From Eubacterium maltosivorans (GTDB lineage Bacteria > Bacillota > Clostridia > Eubacteriales > Eubacteriaceae): DNA of 64,000 bases. Below, in pieces: positions 51,892 through 60,998 of this stretch (positions are counted from its first letter, which is position 1; each line of letters opens with the position of its first letter). The stretch covers positions 2,480,001 to 2,544,000 of the forward strand of contig NZ_CP029487.1 in assembly GCF_002441855.2 (NCBI RefSeq), read 5' to 3'. Under the pieces are notes generated by a model. The model did not search any database, was not told the DNA's origin, and was given only the letters and a program-made list of their open reading frames with translations. The position numbers and the translations under genes are program-made.

Positions 51892-52827
51892 ATGAACATT
51901 GCACCTGAAGAAATTAAACGCGTCAAGGGACAGGGGTTCCTGTTCAACAATGACCACGAACATTTTGCCGCCCGTGTCATTACAGAAAACGGTGTCTTAA
52001 ACGCCGCTCAGATTTCCTGTCTGAGCGAAGCGGCTGAGAAATTTGGAAATGGCAACATTGCCTTTACCACCCGCCTCACCGTGGAAGTACAGGGCCTAAC
52101 CTGGGATGATATTGTACCTTTTCAGGAATTTATCGCTAAGGAAGGTCTGGTAACTGGCGGCACTGGCCCAAAAGTCCGCCCAGTCGTGGCCTGTAAAGGA
52201 ACGGTATGCACCTATGGCCTGATCGATACACAGGGCCTTGCCCGCGAAATACATGAACGCTTCTACAAAGGCTATCGTGACGTTACACTGCCCCATAAAT
52301 TTAAAATCGCTGTTGGCGGCTGCCCAAACAACTGTGTAAAGCCCGACCTCAATGACTTAGGTATTGTTGGCCAGAAGATCCCTTACTACAACGACGAGCT
52401 GTGCCAGGGTTGCGGCAAATGTTCTGTTGAGGACCGCTGCCCAATGGACGCTGCCACTGTAACAGACGGCAAACTCGTCATCGATAAAGAAAAATGCAAC
52501 AACTGCGGTTTATGTGTTGACAACTGCCGCTTTGACGCAATTCCTGACGGTGAAGTCCGATATAAAGTTTATGTTGGCGGCCGCTGGGGAAAATCCATCC
52601 GACGCGGCACTGAGCTCAAAACATTGTTCACCCGCGACGAAATCCTGGACGTTGTGGAAAAGGCCATTCTCTTATATAAAAAAGAAGGTCAAAACAGTGA
52701 ACGTTTTGGCTCTACCGTTGAACGCTTAGGCGCGGAAGCCGTAGAACGCGCTCTGACCACCAATGATCTGTTAGATGAAAAGGACAGTATTCTGGGCATT
52801 GCCACCGTATCCGGCGCTACCTGCTAA
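51892..52827 (+). CDS. Siroheme sulfite/nitrite reductase-like protein with two [4Fe-4S] ferredoxin motifs
   Basis: The 311-residue protein has a half-length sulfite/nitrite reductase ferredoxin-like domain, then the siroheme/Fe-S cysteines VACKGTVC and VGGCPNNCVKP, then inserted ferredoxin motifs CQGCGKCSVEDRCP and CNNCGLCVDNCRF. This resembles AsrC/small single-chain anaerobic sulfite reductases rather than the two-domain assimilatory enzyme. AAGGAG lies 12 bp before the ATG. No siroheme synthesis or Asr partner genes are adjacent. Substrate (sulfite, nitrite or other) is not settled. Confidence 0.87.
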   Translation: MNIAPEEIKRVKGQGFLFNNDHEHFAARVITENGVLNAAQISCLSEAAEKFGNGNIAFTTRLTVEVQGLTWDDIVPFQEFIAKEGLVTGGTGPKVRPVVACKGTVCTYGLIDTQGLAREIHERFYKGYRDVTLPHKFKIAVGGCPNNCVKPDLNDLGIVGQKIPYYNDELCQGCGKCSVEDRCPMDAATVTDGKLVIDKEKCNNCGLCVDNCRFDAIPDGEVRYKVYVGGRWGKSIRRGTELKTLFTRDEILDVVEKAILLYKKEGQNSERFGSTVERLGAEAVERALTTNDLLDEKDSILGIATVSGATC

Positions 52828-52833
52828 TTTTTT

Positions 52834-52866
52834 AAAAAGCCTCCAAATATAACGGAGGCTTTTTAT
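52834..52866 (+). terminator. Terminator of the siroheme reductase gene
   Basis: AAAAGCCTCC and GGAGGCTTTT pair around a 9-nt loop, followed by a short T-run. Confidence 0.85.
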
Positions 52867-52924
52867 ATGTTGTTTTTCGCTGGATAATCTTTTATAATAA
52901 ATACCATAATCAGGAGGAAGCCCA

Positions 52925-53254
52925 ATGTCTGAATCACTCAATAAAAAATTTTATGACGTCGTTGCAAAGATCCCCGAGGGGCGGGTAGCCTCCTACGGGC
53001 AGATAGCTTTGCTGGCTGGCCGTCCGCGGGCCGCAAGGGCCGTAGGCGCTGCCCTGCGCCGTGTTCCTGCTCATCTGGATCTTCCCTGCCATCGGGTTGT
53101 TTTCAGTGACGGTTCCCTCTGCAAAGGTCTTATCTTCGGCGGCCCTGGTGTTCAGGAGCAGCTCTTGAAAAAAGAAGGCGTCACATTTCTGCCAAACGGC
53201 AAGGTCAATATGCGCTGTTGTCTCTGGAAGCGTTCTGAAGACTTTCCCCGTTAA
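52925..53254 (+). CDS. MGMT-family DNA alkyltransferase-like protein, single domain
   Basis: The 109-residue protein is only the DNA-binding/active-site domain of O6-methylguanine methyltransferase: IPEGRVASYGQIALLAGRPRAARAVGAALRR, then LPCHRVV with the acceptor cysteine retained (alkyltransferase-like ATL proteins have Trp there). The C-terminal RCCLWKRSEDF is also typical of this small group. GGAGG precedes the ATG. It may repair or flag alkylated guanine. Confidence 0.87.
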   Translation: MSESLNKKFYDVVAKIPEGRVASYGQIALLAGRPRAARAVGAALRRVPAHLDLPCHRVVFSDGSLCKGLIFGGPGVQEQLLKKEGVTFLPNGKVNMRCCLWKRSEDFPR

Positions 53255-53471
53255 AAGGAAAGGCCAGCAGCGTTACATCCTCACAGCACAGGTCTTCCCA
53301 TACTGCATTATCCGGCTGTTTGCTCGGCTGGTGCGAACGTTTTTTAATTATATGCGCATGTTCGGTTTTTTCCAAGTGCAATTATTTGTTTTTCTTTTAT
53401 TAAAGTTCTTGTTTTTCATGCCTGTTGCCGGGTTTTATGGTAAACTATAAAAAAACTCTGGAGTCCTTGAC

Positions 53472-55304
53472 ATGAAATCAAAAAACATTCAAAATACTCT
53501 CATTGCTTTTATTCAGGCGTTTCCGGCACTATTGGCTTTTGAGGTTGTCTATAAGATGCTCTGTGCAGTCCTGCTGAAACCGCTGCTGTCGTTTATCATG
53601 CAGATTTTCTTGAACCTCAGCGGTTACAGTCTGGCATTTAACGAGAGATTTCTTAATTTTTTCACCAATATTCCCGGTGTTATTACCCTCGTCATCATGC
53701 TGGCGCTAGGTGCGCTTATGGTTTATTATGAGTTTTCTGTCATCATCTTGCTGCTCTACCACAGACTCCATAAAAATCCAATCAGCCTTGGCACAGCCAT
53801 GAAAATGGCTCTCACGACCTATAAGAGCCTTAAAAATTTGGGCGCAGTTGGTTTTACAGCCTATGCACTGGGGCTCCTGCCGCTGATACACATCGGTTTA
53901 CGCCCGTCACTGCTGCCACAGACCCGGATTCCTAATTTTATTACCGGGGAGCTGTCAAAAACTCTGATGGGAAATATCGGGGTTTATCTGTTTTACGCAG
54001 TTATCTTTGTGCTTTTCGTGGTCCTGCTTTTTGTATTGCCTGCTATGGTTCTGGATCGCGTTTCGTTTTTAAGGGCCGCTCGAAAAAGTTTCGGCATTTT
54101 AAAAAGGGGGCGTCTTCCTGTATCGTTGGTGCTTGGCGTTTACGTGATTTTGTGGATTGTTCTGTTTAACTTTCCAGGGTTTGTACCCACTTATTTTCCT
54201 GGCATCTCTGGCAATGGCCCTCTCACTGTTTTCCTGAGTCTCTTTTCAGGAAACACCTTCGCGCCGCTTATGGGATTTTTGCTGGTAGGCCTGCTGCGCG
54301 TCACACTTATGCTTTTGCTGCTGACCATCTTGACTGCGGGGTACAGCGGGCTCGACGGCCAGATAAATATTGACGATGGAGCTCTTCCCCTTATCGATGA
54401 GAAGCTTGACCATATGAGGGAAAGGGCTATGAGCTTCTTTCATATTTCACGCCATACAGCAAAAAACGCCTGGACACATATTAAGGCCCATCCCTTTTTC
54501 ATCAGGCATCAGAAGCCAATCGCTCTGGGGCTTGTCATTCTGGCCGCTGTAGGTATGTTCAGCCTTTTCTACAATCCGCCGGCTCTGCACAGCCCCATCG
54601 TCATCGGGCACCGCGGAAGCTCAGAAGGCGTAGAAAACACACTTGGCTCTATCCAGGGTGGTATCGACCAGGGCGCTGACTATGCGGAGATCGACATTCT
54701 TTTGTCCAAGGACAACGTGCCCATGGTCATACACGACAGTAATCTCCAGCGTCTTTCCGGTCAAAATGTCAATGTCTATGACCTGACTGCTGAAGAGCTC
54801 GGTGAACTGACCTTATCCCAAAATGATGCTAAGGGAAAAATCTCAACGCTTGAGGAGGTGATCAGGACCACAAAAGGGCAGATCAAACTGCTCATTGAGT
54901 TAAAGACCCACGGACATGAAACCGCCGACGTAGCCGCTGAAACCGCCAAGGTCGTCGAAGCGCAAAATGATGAAAAAAATTGTATGTTCATGTCCCTGGA
55001 CTACAGCCTGGTAGAACAGCTGAAAACACTGCATCCCGAATACACTGTCGGCTACTGCGTCTACGGCAATCTCGGCAAAGCCGACACAAGGCGTCTGGTC
55101 AATATGGACATCGACTTCCTCACAGTTGAAGAGAATATGGTCACAAAAAGCCTGATCAGTAAAGCCAGAAAAGCCTGGCTTCCAGTTTATGTCTGGACAG
55201 TGGATGATCCTAAATCTATGCAGCAGTATCTTGATCTCGGGGTGCTTGGCCTGATTACAGATAAACCGGCCACAGGCCGTGAGGTTATTGACCAGTCCCA
55301 TTAA
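53472..55304 (+). CDS. Membrane glycerophosphodiester phosphodiesterase
   Basis: The 610-residue protein has an N-terminal membrane part of about seven to eight helices (to residue ~300), one more helix near 350-370 (PIALGLVILAAVGMFSLF), and a C-terminal GDPD barrel. The barrel has the motifs IGHRGSSEGVENTLGSIQGGIDQGADYAEIDILLSKDNVPMVIHD (His, Glu, Asp and His of the active site) and LITDKPA at the end. This is the two-part GlpQ-like family thought to act on lipid or teichoic-acid glycerophosphodiesters at the outer membrane face. GGAG precedes the ATG. Confidence 0.92.
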   Translation: MKSKNIQNTLIAFIQAFPALLAFEVVYKMLCAVLLKPLLSFIMQIFLNLSGYSLAFNERFLNFFTNIPGVITLVIMLALGALMVYYEFSVIILLLYHRLHKNPISLGTAMKMALTTYKSLKNLGAVGFTAYALGLLPLIHIGLRPSLLPQTRIPNFITGELSKTLMGNIGVYLFYAVIFVLFVVLLFVLPAMVLDRVSFLRAARKSFGILKRGRLPVSLVLGVYVILWIVLFNFPGFVPTYFPGISGNGPLTVFLSLFSGNTFAPLMGFLLVGLLRVTLMLLLLTILTAGYSGLDGQINIDDGALPLIDEKLDHMRERAMSFFHISRHTAKNAWTHIKAHPFFIRHQKPIALGLVILAAVGMFSLFYNPPALHSPIVIGHRGSSEGVENTLGSIQGGIDQGADYAEIDILLSKDNVPMVIHDSNLQRLSGQNVNVYDLTAEELGELTLSQNDAKGKISTLEEVIRTTKGQIKLLIELKTHGHETADVAAETAKVVEAQNDEKNCMFMSLDYSLVEQLKTLHPEYTVGYCVYGNLGKADTRRLVNMDIDFLTVEENMVTKSLISKARKAWLPVYVWTVDDPKSMQQYLDLGVLGLITDKPATGREVIDQSH

Positions 55305-55308
55305 CACC

Positions 55309-55350
55309 AAAACTACTGGATTTTGAAAAATCCAGTAGTTTTTTAATTTT
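55309..55350 (+). terminator. Terminator of the glycerophosphodiesterase gene
   Basis: AAAACTACTGGATTT (55309-55323) and AAATCCAGTAGTTTT (55328-55342) form a perfect 15-bp stem with a following T-run. Confidence 0.9.
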
Positions 55351-55470
55351 TAAAAAAATATCTTCAAAATCAGAAGCTCATGGATCGCTATGGCTGCGAC
55401 GGAAACTGTGCTCTCTGCGAATTATGTGAACCCGGCTGATGTTTAGAGCCTCTTAAAATGGGTATTTTAT

Positions 55471-55496
55471 TTTTATAATTACTAATCATTATAAAA
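55471..55496 (+). promoter_or_regulatory. Inverted repeat in the SDR promoter region
   Basis: TTTTATAAT (55471-55479) and ATTATAAAA (55488-55496) form perfect 9-bp arms with an 8-bp spacer, 18 bp before the SDR start codon. It could be an operator or contain the -10 box. Confidence 0.45.
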
Positions 55497-55514
55497 TAGA
55501 AGGAGCGAACAGAT

Positions 55515-56282
55515 ATGTTTGATTTAACAGATAAAGTAGCCGTCGTCACCGGCGCCTCCAGCGGGCTGGGTGCAGATTCCGCAAGAGCATACGCACAGAA
55601 CGGAGCAAATGTTGTACTGCTGGCCAGAAGAAAAGAAAAGCTGGAACAAGTGGCCGCCGAAATTTCCGGAATGGAGCGAAAGGTTCTGGCTATTTCCTGT
55701 GATGTGACCGATGAAGAATGTGTTAAAAAAGCCGTTGAAGAGATCATCGAAAAATTTGGAAGAATTGATATTCTGCTCAACAACGCCGGCGTCGCTGTCC
55801 GGGGCGGTGTAGATACCCTGACCGTAGAAGACTGGGATCATGCCATGGATGTCAATGTCAAGGGGATGTTTATTATGAGCAAATATATCGTCCCGCATAT
55901 GAAAGAACAAAATTATGGAAAAATCGTCAATATCAGCTCTGTCAATGCGTTGATCGGAGACAAAGCCGATATGTTTATCCGCCACTCCTACAACGCTTCT
56001 AAAAGCGCTGTTCTTGGTCTGACAATCGGGATGGCTGCCTCCTACGGGCAGTTTAATATTACTGTCAACGCAGTATGTCCGGGACTTTTTGAATCGGAAA
56101 TGACAAAGGATACCCTCTTTAAGTCTGAAGCTTTCCTTCAGGGCTACAGCGCCCAATGCCCCATGAGCCGCCCTGGAAAACGCGGCGAGGTCAGCGGGCC
56201 TGTGCTTTTCTTTTCAAGTGACGCTTCCAGCTATGTCACTGGCCAGCACATTGTCGTAGACGGCGGTACTTCAATCGTCTGA
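55515..56282 (+). CDS. Short-chain dehydrogenase/reductase
   Basis: The 255-residue protein is a classical SDR: cofactor motif TGASSGLGADSARAY, NNAG at about residue 90, catalytic Ser in NISSVNA, and YNASK with Tyr and Lys, then the C-terminal GQHIVVDGGTSIV. Arg38-Arg39 after the second strand (LLARRKEK) suggests NADP(H). It resembles hydroxysteroid, gluconate or 3-oxoacyl reductases, which cannot be told apart here. GGAG precedes the ATG. Monocistronic. Confidence 0.9.
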   Translation: MFDLTDKVAVVTGASSGLGADSARAYAQNGANVVLLARRKEKLEQVAAEISGMERKVLAISCDVTDEECVKKAVEEIIEKFGRIDILLNNAGVAVRGGVDTLTVEDWDHAMDVNVKGMFIMSKYIVPHMKEQNYGKIVNISSVNALIGDKADMFIRHSYNASKSAVLGLTIGMAASYGQFNITVNAVCPGLFESEMTKDTLFKSEAFLQGYSAQCPMSRPGKRGEVSGPVLFFSSDASSYVTGQHIVVDGGTSIV

Positions 56283-56313
56283 CAAATTAAATTTAATTCT
56301 CCCAGACTAATTT

Positions 56314-56371
56314 AAGCCCTGCGTCCTTGCTCCGCTGTACCGCGCGGAAAGGACTGGCAGGGCTTTTTATT
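56314..56371. terminator. Terminator between SDR and aldo/keto reductase genes
   Basis: AAGCCCTGC pairs with GCAGGGCTT, with an inner stem TCCTT/AAGGA and TCCGC/GCGGA, followed by TTTTATTTT on the plus strand. Confidence 0.8.
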
Positions 56372-57526
56372 TTACAATCCGAAAATACTGCGGGCCTCCT
56401 GCATATTGGCGACGACATCCACACCGAAGGGACAGCGTTTTAAACAGCTTCCGCATTCGATACAGTCTGACGCGTGCGCCTCCAGCCCTTTATAATGCTC
56501 AGCTGTGGCGCCCGGTATTCTGCCCTCATGCTGCCTGGCGATATCCAGGTACTTTGTCACTGCCGCCACATCAATCCCTGACGGACAGGGCTGGCAGTGG
56601 TTACAGTACATGCACTGCCCCTGCATCTGAAAACTCGGCGCGTCGGCGATGGCGCTGTAATCCCTTTCTGCCTCAGAGCTCTGGCAATAGGCTGCCGCCG
56701 CGTCGATTTCGCGCAGGGAAGAAAGGCCGGGAAGTACCGATACAACGCCGGGGCGGTCCAGTGCATAGTGATAGCACTGCGCCGGTGTCATGGCTTTGCC
56801 AAAGGGCGAGCTCTCCGCCGACAGCAGCCGGCCAGCTGCCAGCGCTTTCATGACCGTAATCCCAATTCCAAGGGCCTCACAGCGCTGATACAGGGCGCTT
56901 CTTGCCGGAGCGATACCCAGCGCCTTTTCATCCACGGCCACGCCCTTAAATTCCATAATGTCCTCGACCTCTCTCTGTCCGTGATCCAGATCATAGGCTG
57001 GATTGAGGCTGAACATGAGCGTCTCGTACAATCCTGTTTCCACCTGTTTCATGGCAGTAACCGCATTGTGTGAGCTAAACCCAAGCTTTCGGATAACGCC
57101 CTGTTTTTTCAAATCCAGGGCATAATCCAAAATACCGCTTTTTTCTACGTCCTCGCAATCCTTTTCCGAATCCAGAAAATGAATCATTCCAAAATCCACA
57201 TAATCCTGCTTCAGCCGGTCCAGCATATCCTCAAAGGAACGCTTCACCTCTTCCAGTTTCCTGCTGCGGACGTACTGCCCGTCGCCGCTTACAGTGCATA
57301 AATGCCCCTGAATCAGCATTTTTCCCGGATGTGTCCTTATCGCTTCACCGATGGCGTCTCTTATTTCCGGCTGAGGCATGTAAAGATCCAACAGGTTAAT
57401 GCCAAGATCCATTGCGTGGTGAACCATCTCAACGATTTTCTTCCCGGCCATCCCCTCCAGATAGACGCCTCCAAAGCCAATCACACTGACTGGTGTCTCG
57501 ACACCCTTTATTCTGCGATATTCCAT
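56372..57526 (-). CDS. Aldo/keto reductase with C-terminal [4Fe-4S] ferredoxin domain
   Basis: The 384-residue protein has an AKR barrel (MEYRRIKGVETPVSVIGFGGVYLEG; LKKQGVIRKLGFSSHN; VSVLPGLSSLREIDAA) and a C-terminal domain with CMYCNHCQPCPSGID and CIECGSCLKRCPFGVD. The usual AKR Tyr/Lys positions look altered (LYMPQPEIRDAIGEA; MIHFLDSEKD), as in this Fe-S subfamily. ATG 57526 has AAAGGAG 8 bp upstream. The Fe-S domain suggests use of ferredoxin-level electrons. Substrate unknown. Confidence 0.88.
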   Translation of the reverse strand: MEYRRIKGVETPVSVIGFGGVYLEGMAGKKIVEMVHHAMDLGINLLDLYMPQPEIRDAIGEAIRTHPGKMLIQGHLCTVSGDGQYVRSRKLEEVKRSFEDMLDRLKQDYVDFGMIHFLDSEKDCEDVEKSGILDYALDLKKQGVIRKLGFSSHNAVTAMKQVETGLYETLMFSLNPAYDLDHGQREVEDIMEFKGVAVDEKALGIAPARSALYQRCEALGIGITVMKALAAGRLLSAESSPFGKAMTPAQCYHYALDRPGVVSVLPGLSSLREIDAAAAYCQSSEAERDYSAIADAPSFQMQGQCMYCNHCQPCPSGIDVAAVTKYLDIARQHEGRIPGATAEHYKGLEAHASDCIECGSCLKRCPFGVDVVANMQEARSIFGL

Positions 57527-57678
57527 AATAGCTGCTCCTTTCCCCATTTAACCGTATTATAACACCCTTTTTTCCCGCGCAACAGATGTAAAATTCCGTG
57601 AAGGCAAAAATATTTTTCTCCTTGACCCCGATCCCTACCCGGACTTACAATAAAAGCAGCCTATTAAAGGAGGTTTCT

Positions 57679-59277
57679 ATGATAAATTATAAAACCAGCA
57701 TTTTTAACGATGTTCTGGGGCCAGTGATGACAGGACCTTCCAGCTCTCACACAGCCGGCCCCGGCCGGATTGGATACTTTACCGGCTGTCTGATGCCGGA
57801 TTTTAAATCCGTCAAGCTGATTTTCCCCAAAAGCAGCTCATACGCCACCACCTACAAAGGTCAAAAATCAGATATTGCCTTTGCCGCCGGCCTTCTTGGC
57901 ATGCCCTTAAACCATCCTGACTTTAAAAACAGCCTCCACCGTCTTAAAGAAAAAAACATAGCCTTTGAGACCAGCCTGACCGACACAGCCTGCGATCACC
58001 CTAACACCTGCGAGCTTGTTCTTTCAGGCCCTTCTGGACGTCTCTGCATCACTTCCCTTTCCACAGGCGGCGGAATGTTCTGCGTAACCGCCATCAATGG
58101 TTCCGCCGTCGATTTCAAAGGAGATACCCCTGTGCTCGCCGGCTTTTACACTGCGGAATCTCAGGCGGCTCTCAGAGACTTTTTAAAGACGCTGCCCTCA
58201 TCCATTGCCGACACCGAGGGGCTGATCTCAGGTAATGGTTTTTACGTGCTGTCGCTGAAAACCTCTGCTGCCGCCGCTGAAATTAAAAGACTCATAAAAA
58301 CAGCACCGGGAACACTGCGTTATATTCCTGCCATCCTGCCTGTGGCCACGCCCGAGCCCGAAACGCTGCCCTTCAGTACCGCCAGCGCGCTCTCCCTTTT
58401 CTTACAAAAAAATCCCATGCCTCTCTGGCAGGCCGCAGTAGAATATGAAGCCGCCCGAAGCGGGTGGACCGCGGAGGAAGTGCTGAACTATTCGAAAACG
58501 CTCGTGAAAATCATGTGCCAGTCCATAAGCTTTGGCTTACAGGACGCTCCCGATGGCGAAAGCCTTACAGCGCGCTCAGCCAGATCAATGGCAGCAGCAG
58601 CTTCTGCCGGCAGACTGCTTTCCGCCAGCCCTTATCAAAGCGGCGCCGTCTACAGTACTGCCGTTATGGAGGCCAGCAACGCCATGGGTGTTGTGGTCGC
58701 CGGTCCTACAGCGGGCTCCTGTGGTGTCCTTCCCGGAGTTCTTTTCGCACTGCTTCAGGAAGCCGGCAGACCAGCTTCATTTCCGCCAATTTTATCAGAT
58801 AAGCATTCAGACCAGGCCGCAAAAGCCTTACTGTGCGCTGGTATCATCGGTGTATTTATCGCGGAGCAGGCCACCTTTGCCGCTGAGCTTTGCGGCTGCC
58901 AGGCCGAGAATGGCGCCGCAAGCGCCATGGCCGCAGCGATGGCGGTCTCTTTCTCAGGCGGCGGCCCAGACCAATCTCTGCGCGCCGCCTCCACTGCTCT
59001 CCAGAATGTCCTTGGACTCATCTGTGATCCGGTCGCCTGCAGAGTAGAAATTCCATGTATCAGCCGAAACGCCATGGCGGTTTCCAATGCTCTGACCAGT
59101 GCAGAAATGACGCTTGGCGGCTATGATTCCCGGATACCGCTCGACGAAACAATCAAAACAATGTATCGCGTCGGCCGCCAGCTCCCGCCTGAGCTGCGCT
59201 GCACTGGAAACGGCGGGCTCTGCCTCACTCCCGCCGCCTTTGCAATGGCAGAAAAAGCTGGCCGGCCACACAAATGA
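57679..59277 (+). CDS. sdaA: L-serine dehydratase, iron-sulfur dependent, single chain
   Basis: The 532-residue enzyme fuses the beta-type domain (GPVMTGPSSSHTAGPGRIGYF) to the alpha-type catalytic domain (VAGPTAGSCGVLPGVLFALLQEA; ELCGCQAENGAASAMAAAM; LICDPVACRVEIPC), whose cysteines bind a [4Fe-4S] cluster. It deaminates L-serine to pyruvate and links to the one-carbon pool via glycine/serine. ATG 57679 has AAAGGAGG 5 bp upstream; an ORF start 27 codons earlier has no site. Monocistronic. Confidence 0.93.
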   Translation: MINYKTSIFNDVLGPVMTGPSSSHTAGPGRIGYFTGCLMPDFKSVKLIFPKSSSYATTYKGQKSDIAFAAGLLGMPLNHPDFKNSLHRLKEKNIAFETSLTDTACDHPNTCELVLSGPSGRLCITSLSTGGGMFCVTAINGSAVDFKGDTPVLAGFYTAESQAALRDFLKTLPSSIADTEGLISGNGFYVLSLKTSAAAAEIKRLIKTAPGTLRYIPAILPVATPEPETLPFSTASALSLFLQKNPMPLWQAAVEYEAARSGWTAEEVLNYSKTLVKIMCQSISFGLQDAPDGESLTARSARSMAAAASAGRLLSASPYQSGAVYSTAVMEASNAMGVVVAGPTAGSCGVLPGVLFALLQEAGRPASFPPILSDKHSDQAAKALLCAGIIGVFIAEQATFAAELCGCQAENGAASAMAAAMAVSFSGGGPDQSLRAASTALQNVLGLICDPVACRVEIPCISRNAMAVSNALTSAEMTLGGYDSRIPLDETIKTMYRVGRQLPPELRCTGNGGLCLTPAAFAMAEKAGRPHK

Positions 59278-59301
59278 CAGCAGCTCTTCTTTTCCTTTCG
59301 C

Positions 59302-59346
59302 TAAACCATTAAAAAAACGGCTCGCAGCCGTTTTTTTAATGGTTTA
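59302..59346. terminator. Strong bidirectional terminator
   Basis: A perfect 21-bp stem (59302-59322 with 59326-59346) around the loop CGC ends in long T-runs on both strands. It includes the stop codon of the HAD gene and serves both convergent genes. Confidence 0.92.
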
Positions 59347-59982
59347 ATTTACAAGCTCTGACAAATTTTCCATAATCTTCACGTGAGGCGACGCTTCAAA
59401 ATCCGCGGCGGTGGTTGTGCCAGTGGTCACAGCCGCAAAATACACCCCGGCATTTTCGGCTGTTCGAGCATCCACCAGACTGTCGCCAATGTAGAGCGCT
59501 TTTTCTCTGCAGCATTTCAGCCTTTCCAGCGCTTTCCGAACCCCTTCCGGGCTTGGTTTGGCTGTTTCCACATCCTCTCCGCCGATAATCAGGTCAATCA
59601 GTTCATCTAAACCATAAAGGCTGATGGTGCTCTCGATCCGGTAGCGGTATTTCGTGGAGATAATACCTGTTTTCGCGCCCTTTTCCTTCAGCTTTCGAAG
59701 CATGGGCAGCGTTTCAGGGAACAGTTTGGTGTTTGCCACCATCACTTCGTCTGATTTCTCAACATACTGTTTTCGGTAGCCGGCAATGGTCTCCCGGTCC
59801 TTAATGCCTGTCAGGAGCATAAACGCCTCCTCCAGGGTTAAGCCGATGGTTTTCTTAATGGCGTCGTCCTCTATCCCTTTAAAACCATTGCGCTCAAAAA
59901 CATGCTTAAAACACATGACAATCCCCTTTTCCGAATTTGCCAGTGTATAATCGAAATCAAAAAGATACGCTTCGTAATCCAT
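59344..59982 (-). CDS. HAD superfamily hydrolase (phosphoglycolate phosphatase-like)
   Basis: The 212-residue protein has motif I FDFDYTLAN, motif II TGIISTKYR, the motif III lysine in ETAKPSPEGV, and motif IV YIGDSLVDARTAENAG, with a helical cap. AGGAGG precedes the ATG. It is divergent from the amidohydrolase gene. Substrate unknown. It is in the same broad family as the HAD gene at 25493 but not a close copy. Confidence 0.9.
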   Translation of the reverse strand: MDYEAYLFDFDYTLANSEKGIVMCFKHVFERNGFKGIEDDAIKKTIGLTLEEAFMLLTGIKDRETIAGYRKQYVEKSDEVMVANTKLFPETLPMLRKLKEKGAKTGIISTKYRYRIESTISLYGLDELIDLIIGGEDVETAKPSPEGVRKALERLKCCREKALYIGDSLVDARTAENAGVYFAAVTTGTTTAADFEASPHVKIMENLSELVN

Positions 59983-60110
59983 TTTCCACCTCCTGGTATG
60001 GCAATAGCTTTATTATAGCAGTTCTGCTGTCTTTTTTACAGCTTTCCCTTTGTTTTATGGTAATCCGGCGGTATAATAGAATTCAGAATTTAAACGAAGA
60101 AAGGATTAAT

Positions 60111-60998
60111 ATGTTTGGAGAATGCCACGCCCACATGATCATGGATGGAGTATCTTTCCGGGAAGCCGCGGCAAAACACAGAAATGGCCCGGACGAAGCC
60201 CTGATCCGGCAGGTCTTGTCGGCCTATCAAAAACAGGGCGTCCTCTTTATCCGCGATGGCGGCGATAACCTTGGCGTTTCACGCCTGGCTGCTGACCTTG
60301 CGCCAGAATACGGTATCGACTACCGCACTCCGGTATTCGCCATCCACCATCGGGGATACTACGGCGGAATTGTCGGCTATGCCTATGACAGTCTGAAAGA
60401 ATATGCCCAGCTGGTTCAGGGAGCCCGGGCTCAGCGGTGTGATTTTATTAAAATTATGACGGCCGGCATCATGGATTTTGATCATGAAGGCCGCTTAAGC
60501 TGCCCGGGACTTCCAAAGCAGGAGGTCTCCGAAATGGTCCACATCGCCCATTCTGAAGGCTATTCCGTCATGACACATGTCAACGGCGCCGATCATATAA
60601 AAGTCGCTCTGGAGGCCGGTGTGGACAGTATTGAACATGGTAATTTCATGGATGCGGAGTGCCTTTCTCTTCTGAAAGAAACCGGGGCAGTCTGGTGCCC
60701 TACCATTGCCGTAACTGGTAATATCATCGGCAGCGGACGGTATGACGACACTGTTCTGGCAAGCATCCACAATCGGCAGCTCGCCAATATCCAGAGAGCC
60801 TTCAGCTTCGGGGCCGCCGTAGCCCTCGGCAGTGACGCCGGAGCCTTCTGTGTGCCGCACCCACAGGGGATTTTGGATGAGTATGAATATTTCAAGCAGG
60901 CAGTACCTGACCAGGCCTTTCTGGACGCCCGGCTTGCAGAGGCAGAGGTAACGGTGCGGGAAAGGTTTAAGGCGGGAAACGTTATAATGGAAAATTGA
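60111..60998 (+). CDS. Amidohydrolase family metal-dependent hydrolase, paralogue of the one at 11112
   Basis: The 295-residue protein has ECHAHM for the first metal site, FIKIMTAGIMDFDHEG with a likely bridging Lys, HVNGADHIKVALEAGVDSIEHGNF, and LGSDAGAF with the catalytic Asp. ATG 60111 has AAAGGA 6 bp upstream and a promoter TATAAT at 60072-60077. An ORF start at 59937 lies within the divergent HAD gene and is rejected. The stop codon sits at the edge of an inverted-repeat element. Substrate unknown. Confidence 0.85.
   Translation: MFGECHAHMIMDGVSFREAAAKHRNGPDEALIRQVLSAYQKQGVLFIRDGGDNLGVSRLAADLAPEYGIDYRTPVFAIHHRGYYGGIVGYAYDSLKEYAQLVQGARAQRCDFIKIMTAGIMDFDHEGRLSCPGLPKQEVSEMVHIAHSEGYSVMTHVNGADHIKVALEAGVDSIEHGNFMDAECLSLLKETGAVWCPTIAVTGNIIGSGRYDDTVLASIHNRQLANIQRAFSFGAAVALGSDAGAFCVPHPQGILDEYEYFKQAVPDQAFLDARLAEAEVTVRERFKAGNVIMEN

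Noticed and set aside
59937-60110. N-terminal extension of the amidohydrolase from an ATG at 59937
   Set aside because: It overlaps the divergent HAD gene and includes a promoter-like TATAAT; the family start ECHAH follows the ATG at 60111, which has a good ribosome site.
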